A stretch of DNA of 64,000 nucleotides from Bacteroidales bacterium. Its GTDB lineage: Bacteria > Bacteroidota > Bacteroidia > Bacteroidales > UBA932. Positions 32,170 to 40,659 of the stretch are shown here, in pieces; position 1 is the stretch's first letter, and every line of letters begins with the position of its first letter. The translations under genes and the position numbers were made by a program. The DNA is taken from positions 1 to 64,000 of the forward strand of contig JAFZUX010000018.1 in the NCBI GenBank assembly GCA_017618115.1. Direction: 5' to 3'. The notes beneath the pieces were generated by a model that saw only the letters and a program-made list of their open reading frames with translations, did no database searches and had not been told where the DNA came from.

Positions 32170-33126
32170 ATGCAGAATAATTCCAAGACACCCGTTGCGG
32201 AGTCCTTTTGGCAGCGGGTGTTAAGGTGTGTCAAAGAGGCAACTCCCTCCGCGGTAAAGACTATGATTTGGGTCATCAAGATTACCGCGGTGGTTTCCGT
32301 GTTGATTTATCTTCTCAAACTCTTTGGTATTCTGCCCTATATCAGCCACTTCCTTGAGCCGGTGATGAACTTTGTGGGACTGCCCGGCGAGGCCTCTCTG
32401 GCATACGTGAGCGGCTATTTTGTAAATGTATACTCCGCGATAGCTGCAGCGGTAACTCTCAATCTTTCAGCCCGTTCTATGACCATTTTGGCCATTATGG
32501 TGCTCTGCTCTCACAACATGATTGTGGAGACGGCGGTGCAGAAGAAGACCGGCAGCAGCGCTTTGAGAATTGTTCTTACCAGAACTTTGAGCGGTATTCT
32601 TTTGGGATTTATTTTGAGCCGTCTCTGGCCGGCTGAACCTCAGGCTTTTACCGGAGAGGTGGTGGAGGAGCATATAACTCTGGCGGAGAGTTTTATGCCG
32701 TGGCTGCTCTCTCTTCTGAAACTCTGCCTTAAGATGGCGGTGCTGATTCTTCTGCTCTCAATTTTGCAACAGATAATTAATGAGTTTGGGGTTATGAAGA
32801 AACTTACGGCGGCTCTCAGATGGCCCCTTAAGTTCTTTGGATTGGGAGAGGATACCTCCTTCCTTTGGATTGTGGCAAACACCCTGGGACTGGCTTACGG
32901 TGCCGCTGTAATGTTCCAGGAGAAGGAAAAGGGGAACATCTCCGAGAGGGACATACAGCTTCTGAATACACATATCTCTATCTCTCACAGCAACTTGGAG
33001 GATCTGCTGCTCTTTGTCTCCGTTGGAGGGGTGTGGTGGATAATCCTGCTTATTCGCTGGGCCTGCTCTCTCATTCTTGTCTGGGAAGAGCGATTGGAAT
33101 TTTATATTCGCGACAGATTTTATTAA
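32170..33126 (+). CDS. Gate/nucleoside-recognition domain membrane protein
   Basis: This 318-residue protein has about eight hydrophobic segments and two repeats of the Gate (nucleoside recognition) domain. The second half contains an ATLGLAYG-like helix (ANTLGLAYGAAVM) and HISISHSNLEDLLLF. Similar proteins include SpmA/FeoB-gate-like transporters; the substrate is unknown. It starts 6 bases after the rubrerythrin stop and is likely co-transcribed. Confidence 0.75.
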   Translation: MQNNSKTPVAESFWQRVLRCVKEATPSAVKTMIWVIKITAVVSVLIYLLKLFGILPYISHFLEPVMNFVGLPGEASLAYVSGYFVNVYSAIAAAVTLNLSARSMTILAIMVLCSHNMIVETAVQKKTGSSALRIVLTRTLSGILLGFILSRLWPAEPQAFTGEVVEEHITLAESFMPWLLSLLKLCLKMAVLILLLSILQQIINEFGVMKKLTAALRWPLKFFGLGEDTSFLWIVANTLGLAYGAAVMFQEKEKGNISERDIQLLNTHISISHSNLEDLLLFVSVGGVWWIILLIRWACSLILVWEERLEFYIRDRFY

Positions 33127-33131
33127 ATTTG
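33101..33131 (+). promoter_or_regulatory. Promoter of trxB
   Basis: TTTA (33101-33104), a 19-base spacer and TAAATTTG (33124-33131, exact). It lies across the end of the Gate-protein gene; predicted start near 33138. Confidence 0.5.
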
Positions 33132-33155
33132 CCGTCTGGCACATTTTGAAGTGTT

Positions 33156-34082
33156 ATGGAGAGAATCAAATGCCTAATTGCCGGCAGCGGCCCGGCAGGT
33201 TATACAGCCGCTATCTATGCTTCCAGAGCTAACCTTTCTCCGGTGATTTACAGCGGGTTGGAGCTCGGAGGACAGCTCACTACAACTACCGTTGTAGAGA
33301 ACTTCCCCGGTTTTCCGGAGGGGATAGACGGTACCATGCTGGTAGACAACATGAGAAGGCAGGCAGAGAGGCTGGGAGCCCAAATCCGCACCGGATGTGT
33401 CACAAAATGTGATTTTTCTGCCCGTCCGTTTAAGGTTGAGATAGACGGGAACCTTACCGTGGAGGCTGAGACTCTGATTATTGCAACCGGAGCCAGCGCC
33501 AAGTATCTGGGCATTCCGGGAGAGAGCGAGTTCAGAGGGAGCGGGGTGTCTGCCTGCGCCACCTGTGACGGCTTTTTCTATCGCAAGCAGGATGTGGCGG
33601 TGATTGGAGGAGGGGATACGGCCTGTGAGGAGGCGGTATATCTATCGGGACTTTGCAAAAAAGTCTACATGATTATCCGAAGGGATGTTATGCGTGCCTC
33701 AAAGGCTATGCAACAGAAAGTTGCGGCAAGGGAAAATATTGAAATCCTCTGGAATTCTCTTCCAAAAGAGGTTGTGGGAGACCTTAAAGGGGTTAATGGC
33801 ATAAAGATTGAAGATAAAGTGAGCGGAGTTCAGAGGGTGGTTCCGGTGCAGGGAGTATTTCTGGCAATAGGTCACCATCCTAACTCTGAGGTTTTTGCTC
33901 CTTGGATTAATACTAATTCCGAGGGGTACATTCTTACAGAACCTGACTCTCCAAAGACAAACGTTGCAGGTGTTTTTGCTGCCGGTGACGTTATGGATTT
34001 ACATTATAAACAAGCAATTACGGCTGCTGCCTCAGGATGTAAGGCGGCAATGGAGGCTGAGCGTTTCCTGGCCGATAACTAA
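33156..34082 (+). CDS. trxB: Thioredoxin-disulfide reductase
   Basis: An NADPH-dependent FAD enzyme that reduces thioredoxin. The FAD motif GSGPAGYTAAIYASRA (10-25), the redox pair CATC (134-137), the NADPH motif GGGDTACEEAVYL and the C-terminal AAGDV segment are intact. It carries its own promoter inside the end of the preceding gene and is followed by bamD at 7 bases. Confidence 0.96.
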   Translation: MERIKCLIAGSGPAGYTAAIYASRANLSPVIYSGLELGGQLTTTTVVENFPGFPEGIDGTMLVDNMRRQAERLGAQIRTGCVTKCDFSARPFKVEIDGNLTVEAETLIIATGASAKYLGIPGESEFRGSGVSACATCDGFFYRKQDVAVIGGGDTACEEAVYLSGLCKKVYMIIRRDVMRASKAMQQKVAARENIEILWNSLPKEVVGDLKGVNGIKIEDKVSGVQRVVPVQGVFLAIGHHPNSEVFAPWINTNSEGYILTEPDSPKTNVAGVFAAGDVMDLHYKQAITAAASGCKAAMEAERFLADN

Positions 34083-34089
34083 ACTTAAA

Positions 34090-35250
34090 ATGAAGAAAGT
34101 TAAAGTATTTGCACTATTTGCGCTGACACTTATTTCACTCCAGGGATGCAAGAGTTACTATGAGTCCCTCTTCAGAAGCAACGATATCTACGTCCGCTTC
34201 AGAGGTGCTCAAGATTACTATAACAGAGGGAAATACCACAAGGCTGCAGCATTGTTTGAGAGTATGATTCTGCTTGCTCAGGGTACGGAGTTGGAGGACA
34301 GTGTTCAGTACTTTAACGCAATGAGTAACTACCGTTACGGAGATTACATTACAGCGGAGCAAAACTTCAGCAAATTCCTGGAAGTGTTCCCTCGCAGTCA
34401 GTTTGCCGAGGAGGCAAGATTCCTGAGAATCAAATGCTTATATGAGGGCACGTACAGATGGGAGTTGGACCAGGTTCCTACCCAAAAGGCTATGGCAATC
34501 ATTGCTGAGTTTATGTATGACAACCCTGAGAGCCAGTACTATCCAATCTGTAAGGCTATGGTGGATGAGTTCTCTGAAAGGCTTGACCGTAAGGCTTATG
34601 AGAGCGCCAAGATGTACTACACCATGGATGATTACAAGGCTGCTCACTATGCACTCAAGGGTGTTTTGAGAGACAATTCAGATAACCGTTACAGAGAGCA
34701 GATCCTCTATTACACTGCAATGTCCTCTTACAAGTACGCTCTTAACAGTGTGAAAGAGAAGCAGAAAGAGAGGTACATGACATTCATCGACGATTACTAC
34801 AACTTCATTGGAGAGTATCCTACCGTTCCGGAGAGACGCCAGTTGGACAATATGTTCATCAGGGCTCAGAAGTCTGTAGGTCTTAAGACAGGTTTGGATT
34901 CCGCTCAGATCGCAGCGGCTGCAGAACTGGCTAAGAGCGAGGGTGTTACTCCGCGTACATCTCAGAAGATTAAGGCAGACCGCCGCAACACTCGCAGAGC
35001 TATAAAGGAGGCTAAGAAGGCTGTTCAGGAGGCTGAGAGCCGCAACGAGGTTGCTCGTAAACTTGAGGAGCAGAAGAACTTGAGTCAGAAGAGAGCAGAT
35101 CGCAGAAAGGAGAAGGCAGAGAGAAAGGAGGCCTTGAGAATCTACAAAGAGGCTAAGGCTAAGCAAGATGCAGAGAAGAAGGCTAAGGAAGAGGCAGAAA
35201 AGGGAGATAAAAAGTCTAAGAAAGAGAAGAAGAAAAAATCTAAAGATTAA
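34090..35250 (+). CDS. bamD: Outer-membrane assembly lipoprotein BamD
   Basis: A component of the BAM complex. The ATG at 34090 gives a lipoprotein signal with Cys at 20 (LQGC). TPR repeats fill about residues 38-270 (AQDYYNRGKYHKAAALFE, AMSNYRYGDYITAEQNFSKF). Residues about 300-386 form a lysine/glutamate/alanine-rich helical tail ending in KKKSKD, longer than in proteobacterial BamD; Bacteroidetes BamD proteins commonly have such tails. bamA is at 45905. Confidence 0.92.
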   Translation: MKKVKVFALFALTLISLQGCKSYYESLFRSNDIYVRFRGAQDYYNRGKYHKAAALFESMILLAQGTELEDSVQYFNAMSNYRYGDYITAEQNFSKFLEVFPRSQFAEEARFLRIKCLYEGTYRWELDQVPTQKAMAIIAEFMYDNPESQYYPICKAMVDEFSERLDRKAYESAKMYYTMDDYKAAHYALKGVLRDNSDNRYREQILYYTAMSSYKYALNSVKEKQKERYMTFIDDYYNFIGEYPTVPERRQLDNMFIRAQKSVGLKTGLDSAQIAAAAELAKSEGVTPRTSQKIKADRRNTRRAIKEAKKAVQEAESRNEVARKLEEQKNLSQKRADRRKEKAERKEALRIYKEAKAKQDAEKKAKEEAEKGDKKSKKEKKKKSKD

Positions 35251-35258
35251 CTAATTAT

Positions 35259-35585
35259 ATGGAAGAGAAGAAAGTTGTAAAAGTTCCGGACAACACAGTT
35301 ACCAGAGATGTTATCAAACTCTCTGAGCCTACCGGAAACATTTATGAATCAGTGGTTATCATTGCCAAGAGAGCAAATCAGATAGCAGCAGAGCTTAAGA
35401 AAGAGCTCTCAGAGAAGTTGGAGGAGTTCTCTCAGAGCAACGTAGTGGATACATTGGAAGAGACTTATGAGAACAGGGAGCAGATAGAGATTTCCCGTCA
35501 CTACGAGAAACTTCCAAAACCAACATTAACAGCAATTAAGGAGTTCCAGGACGGGGAGATTTACTGGCGCAAGATTGACTCTTAG
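35259..35585 (+). CDS. rpoZ: RNA polymerase omega subunit, Bacteroidetes type
   Basis: A 108-residue protein with GNIYESVVIIAKRANQIA at about 27-44, the conserved Rpb6/omega helix, followed by a Bacteroidetes-specific extension. Its position between bamD and recN is conserved in the order. coaBC, often found between rpoZ and recN in relatives, is absent here. The stop TAG overlaps the recN GTG start by one base. Confidence 0.88.
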   Translation: MEEKKVVKVPDNTVTRDVIKLSEPTGNIYESVVIIAKRANQIAAELKKELSEKLEEFSQSNVVDTLEETYENREQIEISRHYEKLPKPTLTAIKEFQDGEIYWRKIDS

Positions 35586-37201
35586 TGCTTAGTAAACTGT
35601 CCATAAAGAATTATACTCTCATTGAGAGTTTGGAACTTGAGTTCCCGGATCACTTGGTGATCATAACAGGGGAGACAGGTGCCGGCAAGTCTATTTTGCT
35701 AGGCGCCGTTTCTCTTTTATTGGGGGGTAAAGCTGAGGCCTCTCAACTCAAGGACCAATCAAAAAACTGTGTGGTGGAGGCTATCTTCCAAACCGCTGAG
35801 GGTGAGAAGATTTTAAGGAGGGTGATTGCTCCTTCCATGCGCTCCAGATTTTTTATAGATGATGAGCCTGTAAGTGTTTCCCAGATGGAGGAGACTGCCT
35901 CCTCACTTTTGGACATTCACGCCCAGCACAACCATCTTTTGCTCTACAACAAAGAGTTTCAACTCAGTGTGTTGGACGGTTACTCCTCCAACGCATCTCT
36001 GCTCTCCTCATACAGAGAAGAGTATGAAAAGGTAAGGGAGTTGAAAGGGGAACTATCGGGAGTAGAAAAAAAGATAGAGAGGGCAAAAGAGGAGAGTGCA
36101 TTGAGAGAAAAAGAGCTGAGGCTTTTGCAGAGTGCGTCATTGCAAGAAGGTCAGACTGAGGCGCTTGAGAAGGAACAACTGCAGTTGGAGAATGCTCAGC
36201 AGATAATAGAAAGTTGCAGCGAGGCCACCAATCTGCTGGAGGGCGGAGAGGGGTCCGTTACTCAAAATATCAAGGAGGCAATACGCCTTATTGAAAAGTC
36301 TTCTAACTTTGCGCCCGAATTTGAGGAGTTGGCAAAAAGATTGGAGAGTTGCAGGATTGAGTGCAAGGATGTTGCTTCAGATATAGACAGAGTGCTCAGT
36401 TCCACCTCTTTGTCTCCGGAGAGACTTGCTATGGTGGAGGAGAAGTTGAGTGCTATTTACTCACTGCTGAAGAGATTCAATCTTACTACTGAGAGCGAAC
36501 TGATTGCGCTTAGAGATAAGTTGGAGGAGGAGAGCCAATCTACGGAGATGCTTGAAGAGTTGAAGCAGAAGTTAGAGACTGATATTAAAGAACATACAAA
36601 GGAGAGAAATGCTCTTGCAGCAAAACTTTCCAAGAGGAGAAAAGAGGGGGCGGTTAAACTGGAGAACCTGCTTACTAAGGAGATTCGTTCATTGGAGATG
36701 CCGGTTGCAGTGTTTAAGGCTGAGGTTGAGGATGCTGAGGATTACACCCCAAGCGGCGCAGACAAAGTCCGGTTCCTCTTCTCTGCAAACGGTGATGAGA
36801 AACTAGTTGAACTCCAGAAGGTTGCAAGCGGCGGAGAACTCTCCAGAATTATGCTCTGCATAAAGAAAGTGATGGCGGGTTACAGAGGAATGCCTACGTT
36901 GTTCTTTGATGAGATAGATGTGGGAGTTTCCGGCAGCATAGCAGATAAAGTGGGACAGCTTTTGGATGCAATGGGGGAGAAGATGCAGATTCTTGCAATT
37001 ACCCATCTTCCGCAAGTGGCATCAAAAGGGAAGGCTCACCTGCTGGTTACCAAGGAGTTGGGGAAACAGGGCGCACGTTCCGCCTTTACGTTTATTAAAG
37101 GAAAGGATAGAGTGATGGAGATTGCCCGCCTGCTCAGCGGTGAGAAGACCACTCCACAGGCGGTTGCCAACGCCAAGGTGCTCCTGCAAGCAGCAAAGTA
37201 G
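35585..37201 (+). CDS. recN: DNA repair protein RecN
   Basis: An SMC-like ATPase for double-strand break repair. Walker A is GETGAGKS (29-36); the coiled coil fills about 150-380; the signature LVELQKVASGGELSRIMLCIK and Walker B TLFFDEIDVGVSG follow. The start is GTG at 35585 within TAGTG, coupled to rpoZ. Downstream is a low-complexity tail. Confidence 0.94.
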   Translation: MLSKLSIKNYTLIESLELEFPDHLVIITGETGAGKSILLGAVSLLLGGKAEASQLKDQSKNCVVEAIFQTAEGEKILRRVIAPSMRSRFFIDDEPVSVSQMEETASSLLDIHAQHNHLLLYNKEFQLSVLDGYSSNASLLSSYREEYEKVRELKGELSGVEKKIERAKEESALREKELRLLQSASLQEGQTEALEKEQLQLENAQQIIESCSEATNLLEGGEGSVTQNIKEAIRLIEKSSNFAPEFEELAKRLESCRIECKDVASDIDRVLSSTSLSPERLAMVEEKLSAIYSLLKRFNLTTESELIALRDKLEEESQSTEMLEELKQKLETDIKEHTKERNALAAKLSKRRKEGAVKLENLLTKEIRSLEMPVAVFKAEVEDAEDYTPSGADKVRFLFSANGDEKLVELQKVASGGELSRIMLCIKKVMAGYRGMPTLFFDEIDVGVSGSIADKVGQLLDAMGEKMQILAITHLPQVASKGKAHLLVTKELGKQGARSAFTFIKGKDRVMEIARLLSGEKTTPQAVANAKVLLQAAK

Positions 37202-37475
37202 CAGCGGTAGCAAACAGCAAGTAGCAACAAAGCCGGCAGCAGCAAAAGCAAAGTAGCAGCAGCGGCAAAGCAAACAGCAACAAGCCGGCAGCAGCAAAAC
37301 AGTAGCTGCATAAAGCAAGCAAAAAGCGGCAGCAACAAAAGCAGCGCTCTGGGAATAGAAGTTAGAAGTTAAGCAAGCAATGTAACGCTCAGGAAGAGAG
37401 AACGTAGTAGCAGAGAGCAAGCAACACAGTGACTTGGAAGACAGATAGTTGAAATAAAAATAAATAATAGATATT
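37202..37475. repeat. Low-complexity AGCAGCAAA-type repeat tail after recN
   Basis: The 274 bases between recN and nagB begin with degenerate AGCAGCAAAGC repeats on the plus strand. They include two near copies, about 60 bp apart, of an approximately 24-bp segment AGCAACAAAGCCGGCAGCAG.. (near 37220 and 37280). Frames on the minus strand here are poly-L/C/A and look spurious. The last ~40 bases are AT-rich and lead to nagB; no exact promoter was seen. Confidence 0.6.
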
Positions 37476-38279
37476 ATGAGATTAATTATTCAAAAGTCTT
37501 ATGCAGACATGTCCAAATGGGCAGCATCTCTGATTGTTAAGAGAATAAACGAGTTCAACCCAACACCTGAGCGTCCTTTCGTTCTGGGTCTTCCTACAGG
37601 TTCAACTCCTATTGGAACTTACAAAGAGTTGGTTCGTTACTACAATGAGGGCAAGATCTCCTTTAAGAATGTTGTAACCTTCAATATGGATGAGTATGTT
37701 GGAATTCCGGAGAACCATCCTGAGAGTTATCACACCTTTATGAGAGAGAACTTCTTCAGTCACATAGACATTCCGGCAGAGAATATCAACATTCTCAACG
37801 GTAATGCAGCAGACCTCATTAAGGAGTGTGAAAATTACGAGGCAAAGATTAAGTCTTACGGCGGAATCAAACTCTTTATGGGCGGTATTGGTCCGGACGG
37901 CCACATTGCATTCAACGAGCCTGGTTCTTCTCTGACTTCCAGAACAAGACTTAAATATCTGACTACCGATACTATCATTGCTAACTCAAGATTCTTTAAC
38001 AATGACATCAACTTGGTTCCTAAGACCGCTCTGACAGTGGGAGTTGGAACAATTATGGATGCTGAGGAGGTAATGATTCTTGTTAACGGTCACAACAAGG
38101 CAAGAGCTCTCCGCCACGCTATTGAGGAGGGTATCAGCCAGATGTGGACGGTAAGCGTTCTTCAGATGCACAAGAAGGGCATCATTGTTTGCGATGACGC
38201 TGCCACCGTTGAACTGAAGGTAGGAACCGTTAACTACTTCAAGGACATAGAGAAACGTGAACTCCTCAGCGAGGAGTAA
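37476..38279 (+). CDS. nagB: Glucosamine-6-phosphate deaminase
   Basis: It converts glucosamine-6-phosphate to fructose-6-phosphate and ammonia. [12 protein letters not shown], the active-site [26 protein letters not shown] and the [10 protein letters not shown] allosteric-site region are intact; 267 residues is normal. It allows use of amino sugars from mucin or peptidoglycan. The stop codon lies inside the first copy of a tandem repeat that continues downstream. Confidence 0.95.
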   Translation: MRLIIQKSYADMSKWAASLIVKRINEFNPTPERPFVLGLPTGSTPIGTYKELVRYYNEGKISFKNVVTFNMDEYVGIPENHPESYHTFMRENFFSHIDIPAENINILNGNAADLIKECENYEAKIKSYGGIKLFMGGIGPDGHIAFNEPGSSLTSRTRLKYLTTDTIIANSRFFNNDINLVPKTALTVGVGTIMDAEEVMILVNGHNKARALRHAIEEGISQMWTVSVLQMHKKGIIVCDDAATVELKVGTVNYFKDIEKRELLSEE

Positions 38280-38412
38280 CAGCCTTGCACTCCGAGCAAG
38301 CAGTAACAGCTTGGAACTCTTGAATAAGGAGTAACAGCTTGCCGCTGAACAAAAAGTAACAACGTTTGAACTCTTGAATAAGGAGTAACAGCTTGCCGCT
38401 GAACAAGAAGTA
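38254..38412 (+). repeat. Tandem copies of the nagB 3' end
   Basis: The segment GAACTC…AGGAGTAACAGC..TTG, which includes the nagB stop codon, recurs three times: at the nagB end (from about 38260), from 38314 and from 38368. The last two copies are nearly identical over about 50 bp with a 54-bp period. They encode nothing. Confidence 0.75.
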
Positions 38413-38434
38413 ACTGCGTTTGCTTGAAACAGAA

Positions 38435-38470
38435 AGGGATGGCCATCAGTGGTCATCCCTATTTTGTTTT
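38435..38470 (+). terminator. Intrinsic terminator downstream of nagB
   Basis: AGGGATGGCCA and TGGTCATCCCT (38435-38445/38450-38460) pair with one G·T, followed by ATTTTGTTTT. A close relative of this hairpin is at 54052-54080. Confidence 0.75.
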
Positions 38471-38496
38471 ACTCACTTCCGCCACCAAGCCATCTG

Positions 38497-38608
38497 GCCG
38501 TGCAACGTTAAATGTTAATAATCAGGTATTTAAGCAATTACCTCTCCCCAATATCTTTACTAGGCAAAGCGGTAAAACGCACATTATCAGACACATCCGT
38601 TGCACGGC
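38497..38608. repeat. Perfect 11-bp inverted repeat around ~90 bp
   Basis: GCCGTGCAACG at 38497-38507 and CGTTGCACGGC at 38598-38608. The interior is AT-rich and non-coding. It could be the base of a structured RNA or a decayed element; it lies between the nagB terminator and array 4. Confidence 0.5.
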
Positions 38609-38629
38609 ATTTATCAATACTCCCCAAGT

Positions 38630-38795
38630 GCTTGAGGTGTCCGTTTTTTGGGGACACCTCGAGCGTTTTACCCCACTTTTTGCTTGAGGTGTCCGTAATT
38701 TAGGGACACCTCGAGCACTTTTGCGGGGTTAGCGTTCCCGGTGTCCCTGAATTCCGGACACTGGGCACACTTTAGCGGGGTTTTCGTTCCCGGGG
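38630..38795. repeat. Palindromic REP-like array 4 (three full units and a fragment)
   Basis: Full units lie at 38630-38664, 38682-38716 and 38734-38768 with 17-bp linkers (52-bp period). A fourth unit starts at 38786 (GTTCCCGG) and is cut after about 10 bp, just before the stop of the LysM gene at 38800. The first two units are type B, the third type A. Linker orientation is partly mixed. The flanking genes (nagB and the LysM gene) are convergent. Confidence 0.9.
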
Positions 38796-38799
38796 GCTG

Positions 38800-40659
38800 T
38801 TACTCTGAAGTGACGGTGTAGTTTGGATTGAAGAGGACCTTGAAGGCGGCACGGTTTACGTAGGCTCCCTGAGGTGACTTCACAAAGTCAAACTTCTGCT
38901 GCAACATATCCTGCTGAAGCAGATGAGTTTGCACGTAGTCCAAAGCCTTGTAGTTGTAAGGATCCTTCATGCACTCATACAAACCGTTGCTAAGCGCTTT
39001 ACCAAAGAAGTAGAGAATGTCATATCCGCTGAATGAGTTGGCGGATGGTTCATCTTTATATAGAGCGCGGTAACGTCGTATGAAACTTCTTACCTCCGGT
39101 TTCTGAAGGTCTACGTTGTAAGGCATACAGAGTGTGAGGTTGTACTTGAAGAGAAGGTTCATATCTATTGTTTCAAAGCCCTTCCATCTAGGAGTACCGA
39201 ACAGGGTGACTTTGTCTCCCTCTACCATCTGAATATCCAGGTTTCTAACAATCTCAATAGCAGTTGCTTCTACGGTTGTGTGAGCAATTACTATGTTGTC
39301 CTTTCCCTTCTTCATACTCTTAAGAATATCTACATAGCCGGCCTGGTCTACATAGAGTCCCTTCTCCATAAGTATGTTCCTGAGGTTCTCTGCAGAGGCG
39401 GAATCCTTTGAGTGATTTCTGTTGAAGACCAAAAGGATGTTAGGGTTGCTGAGTTCCTGGCACTTCTCAATGATCATGTCTGCAAGAGCCTCGTTCTGAC
39501 GCTCTTGTGAAAGAGGGGCCTGGAAGAAGCAACTGCTCATATCCAGCAGTGAATCTGCAGAGGCATCCAACGGTGATACAATAGGGATTCTCTTATAATC
39601 TGCAACAGGGATGAAGACTCTCAGAGCGGAACTTCTTACAGGGCCTATAATGAGGTCAGATTCAAGAAGTTCATCTGAGTTGAGAATGGACTCCAAGGTA
39701 TTTCCGGCGCTCTGATCAATTACGTTTATCTGAAGGTTGACTCCCTCTTCCTTGAGCTGAGTTGCAGCAATCAGCGCTCCGGCGTAAAAGTCCATGTAGT
39801 TGCCATTTACTTTTCCGGTGGCGTTGATTGGAAGTACCATGGAGATGACCCTCTTACGGTTAGCGTCTATTGATGGTATCTCCTTGTAACCATCATAATC
39901 ATAATTTTTTGCAACGTTATTATTGCCGTTGTTACCGTTGTTGTGATTATTGTTGTTGTTCCAGTTACCGTTATTCTGGTTGTTACCGTTGTTGTGGTTG
40001 TTACCGTTGTTCCAGTTACCGTTGTGGTTGTTATTGTTGTTGCTGCCGTTGTTGTTACCGTTGTTCCATTTACCGTTATTCTGGTTGTTGCCGTTGCTGA
40101 GATCTGTGGAAGTGTTTGTTGGATCAGTGTTTACGTCTTCCACAGGGGTGCCGGTTCCTGTTTGAGGAATGCGGAGAACTTTGTATCCCTTAAGACGGTC
40201 TGAGGTCATTCCGTTGAACTGCTTGATGAGGGCTTTGGAGACTCCGTACTTCTTGGCAATATCGTCCAAGTCTTCAAACCACCTCACTTTGTGGTTTATG
40301 TAAGGAACGTCATCCGAAGTTTTCTGCACCTCTGTTCCAGTGTTTTCAGTGTTTTCAGTGTTTCCGCTCTTTGGGGTAACGGGAATGTAGAGTATCTGGC
40401 CCTCTTTCAGGCCGTTGGAGAGTGCGGGATTCTCCAACTGAAGTTCATTGGCGGAGATATTGTACGCTTTGCAAATGGAGTAAATAGTCTCTCCCTTTTT
40501 GACGTAGTGGACATACATCTTCCTTCCTCTTTGGCTGATGATTTCTGTAGATACGGTTACTTTCACCTGAGCTTCAATAAGTTGAGGTGAAAGCAGCAGA
40601 AGGAGCATCAAAGCAGTAGATGCACATCCTCTGCCTAATATGGCAGATAAACGTCTCAT
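38800..40659 (-). CDS. LysM and type-1 periplasmic-binding fold protein with Asn/Gly-rich linker
   Basis: A secreted 619-residue protein. Signal peptide to about residue 30; a LysM domain at about 48-92 ([18 protein letters not shown]); a second LysM-like repeat at about 123-166 ([14 protein letters not shown]); a striking N/G/H/W low-complexity linker at about 190-253; then a type-1 periplasmic-binding domain (about 268-619; [37 protein letters not shown]). It probably binds peptidoglycan and senses or scaffolds a ligand. The start overlaps the purC stop by 4 bases (ATGA). Confidence 0.82.
   Translation of the reverse strand: MRRLSAILGRGCASTALMLLLLLSPQLIEAQVKVTVSTEIISQRGRKMYVHYVKKGETIYSICKAYNISANELQLENPALSNGLKEGQILYIPVTPKSGNTENTENTGTEVQKTSDDVPYINHKVRWFEDLDDIAKKYGVSKALIKQFNGMTSDRLKGYKVLRIPQTGTGTPVEDVNTDPTNTSTDLSNGNNQNNGKWNNGNNNGSNNNNNHNGNWNNGNNHNNGNNQNNGNWNNNNNHNNGNNGNNNVAKNYDYDGYKEIPSIDANRKRVISMVLPINATGKVNGNYMDFYAGALIAATQLKEEGVNLQINVIDQSAGNTLESILNSDELLESDLIIGPVRSSALRVFIPVADYKRIPIVSPLDASADSLLDMSSCFFQAPLSQERQNEALADMIIEKCQELSNPNILLVFNRNHSKDSASAENLRNILMEKGLYVDQAGYVDILKSMKKGKDNIVIAHTTVEATAIEIVRNLDIQMVEGDKVTLFGTPRWKGFETIDMNLLFKYNLTLCMPYNVDLQKPEVRSFIRRYRALYKDEPSANSFSGYDILYFFGKALSNGLYECMKDPYNYKALDYVQTHLLQQDMLQQKFDFVKSPQGAYVNRAAFKVLFNPNYTVTSE

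Noticed and set aside
37022-37420. 132-aa and 100-aa Leu/Cys/Ala-rich minus-strand frames after recN
   Set aside because: They translate the AGCAGCAAA low-complexity tail; poly-L/C/A composition without other signal.
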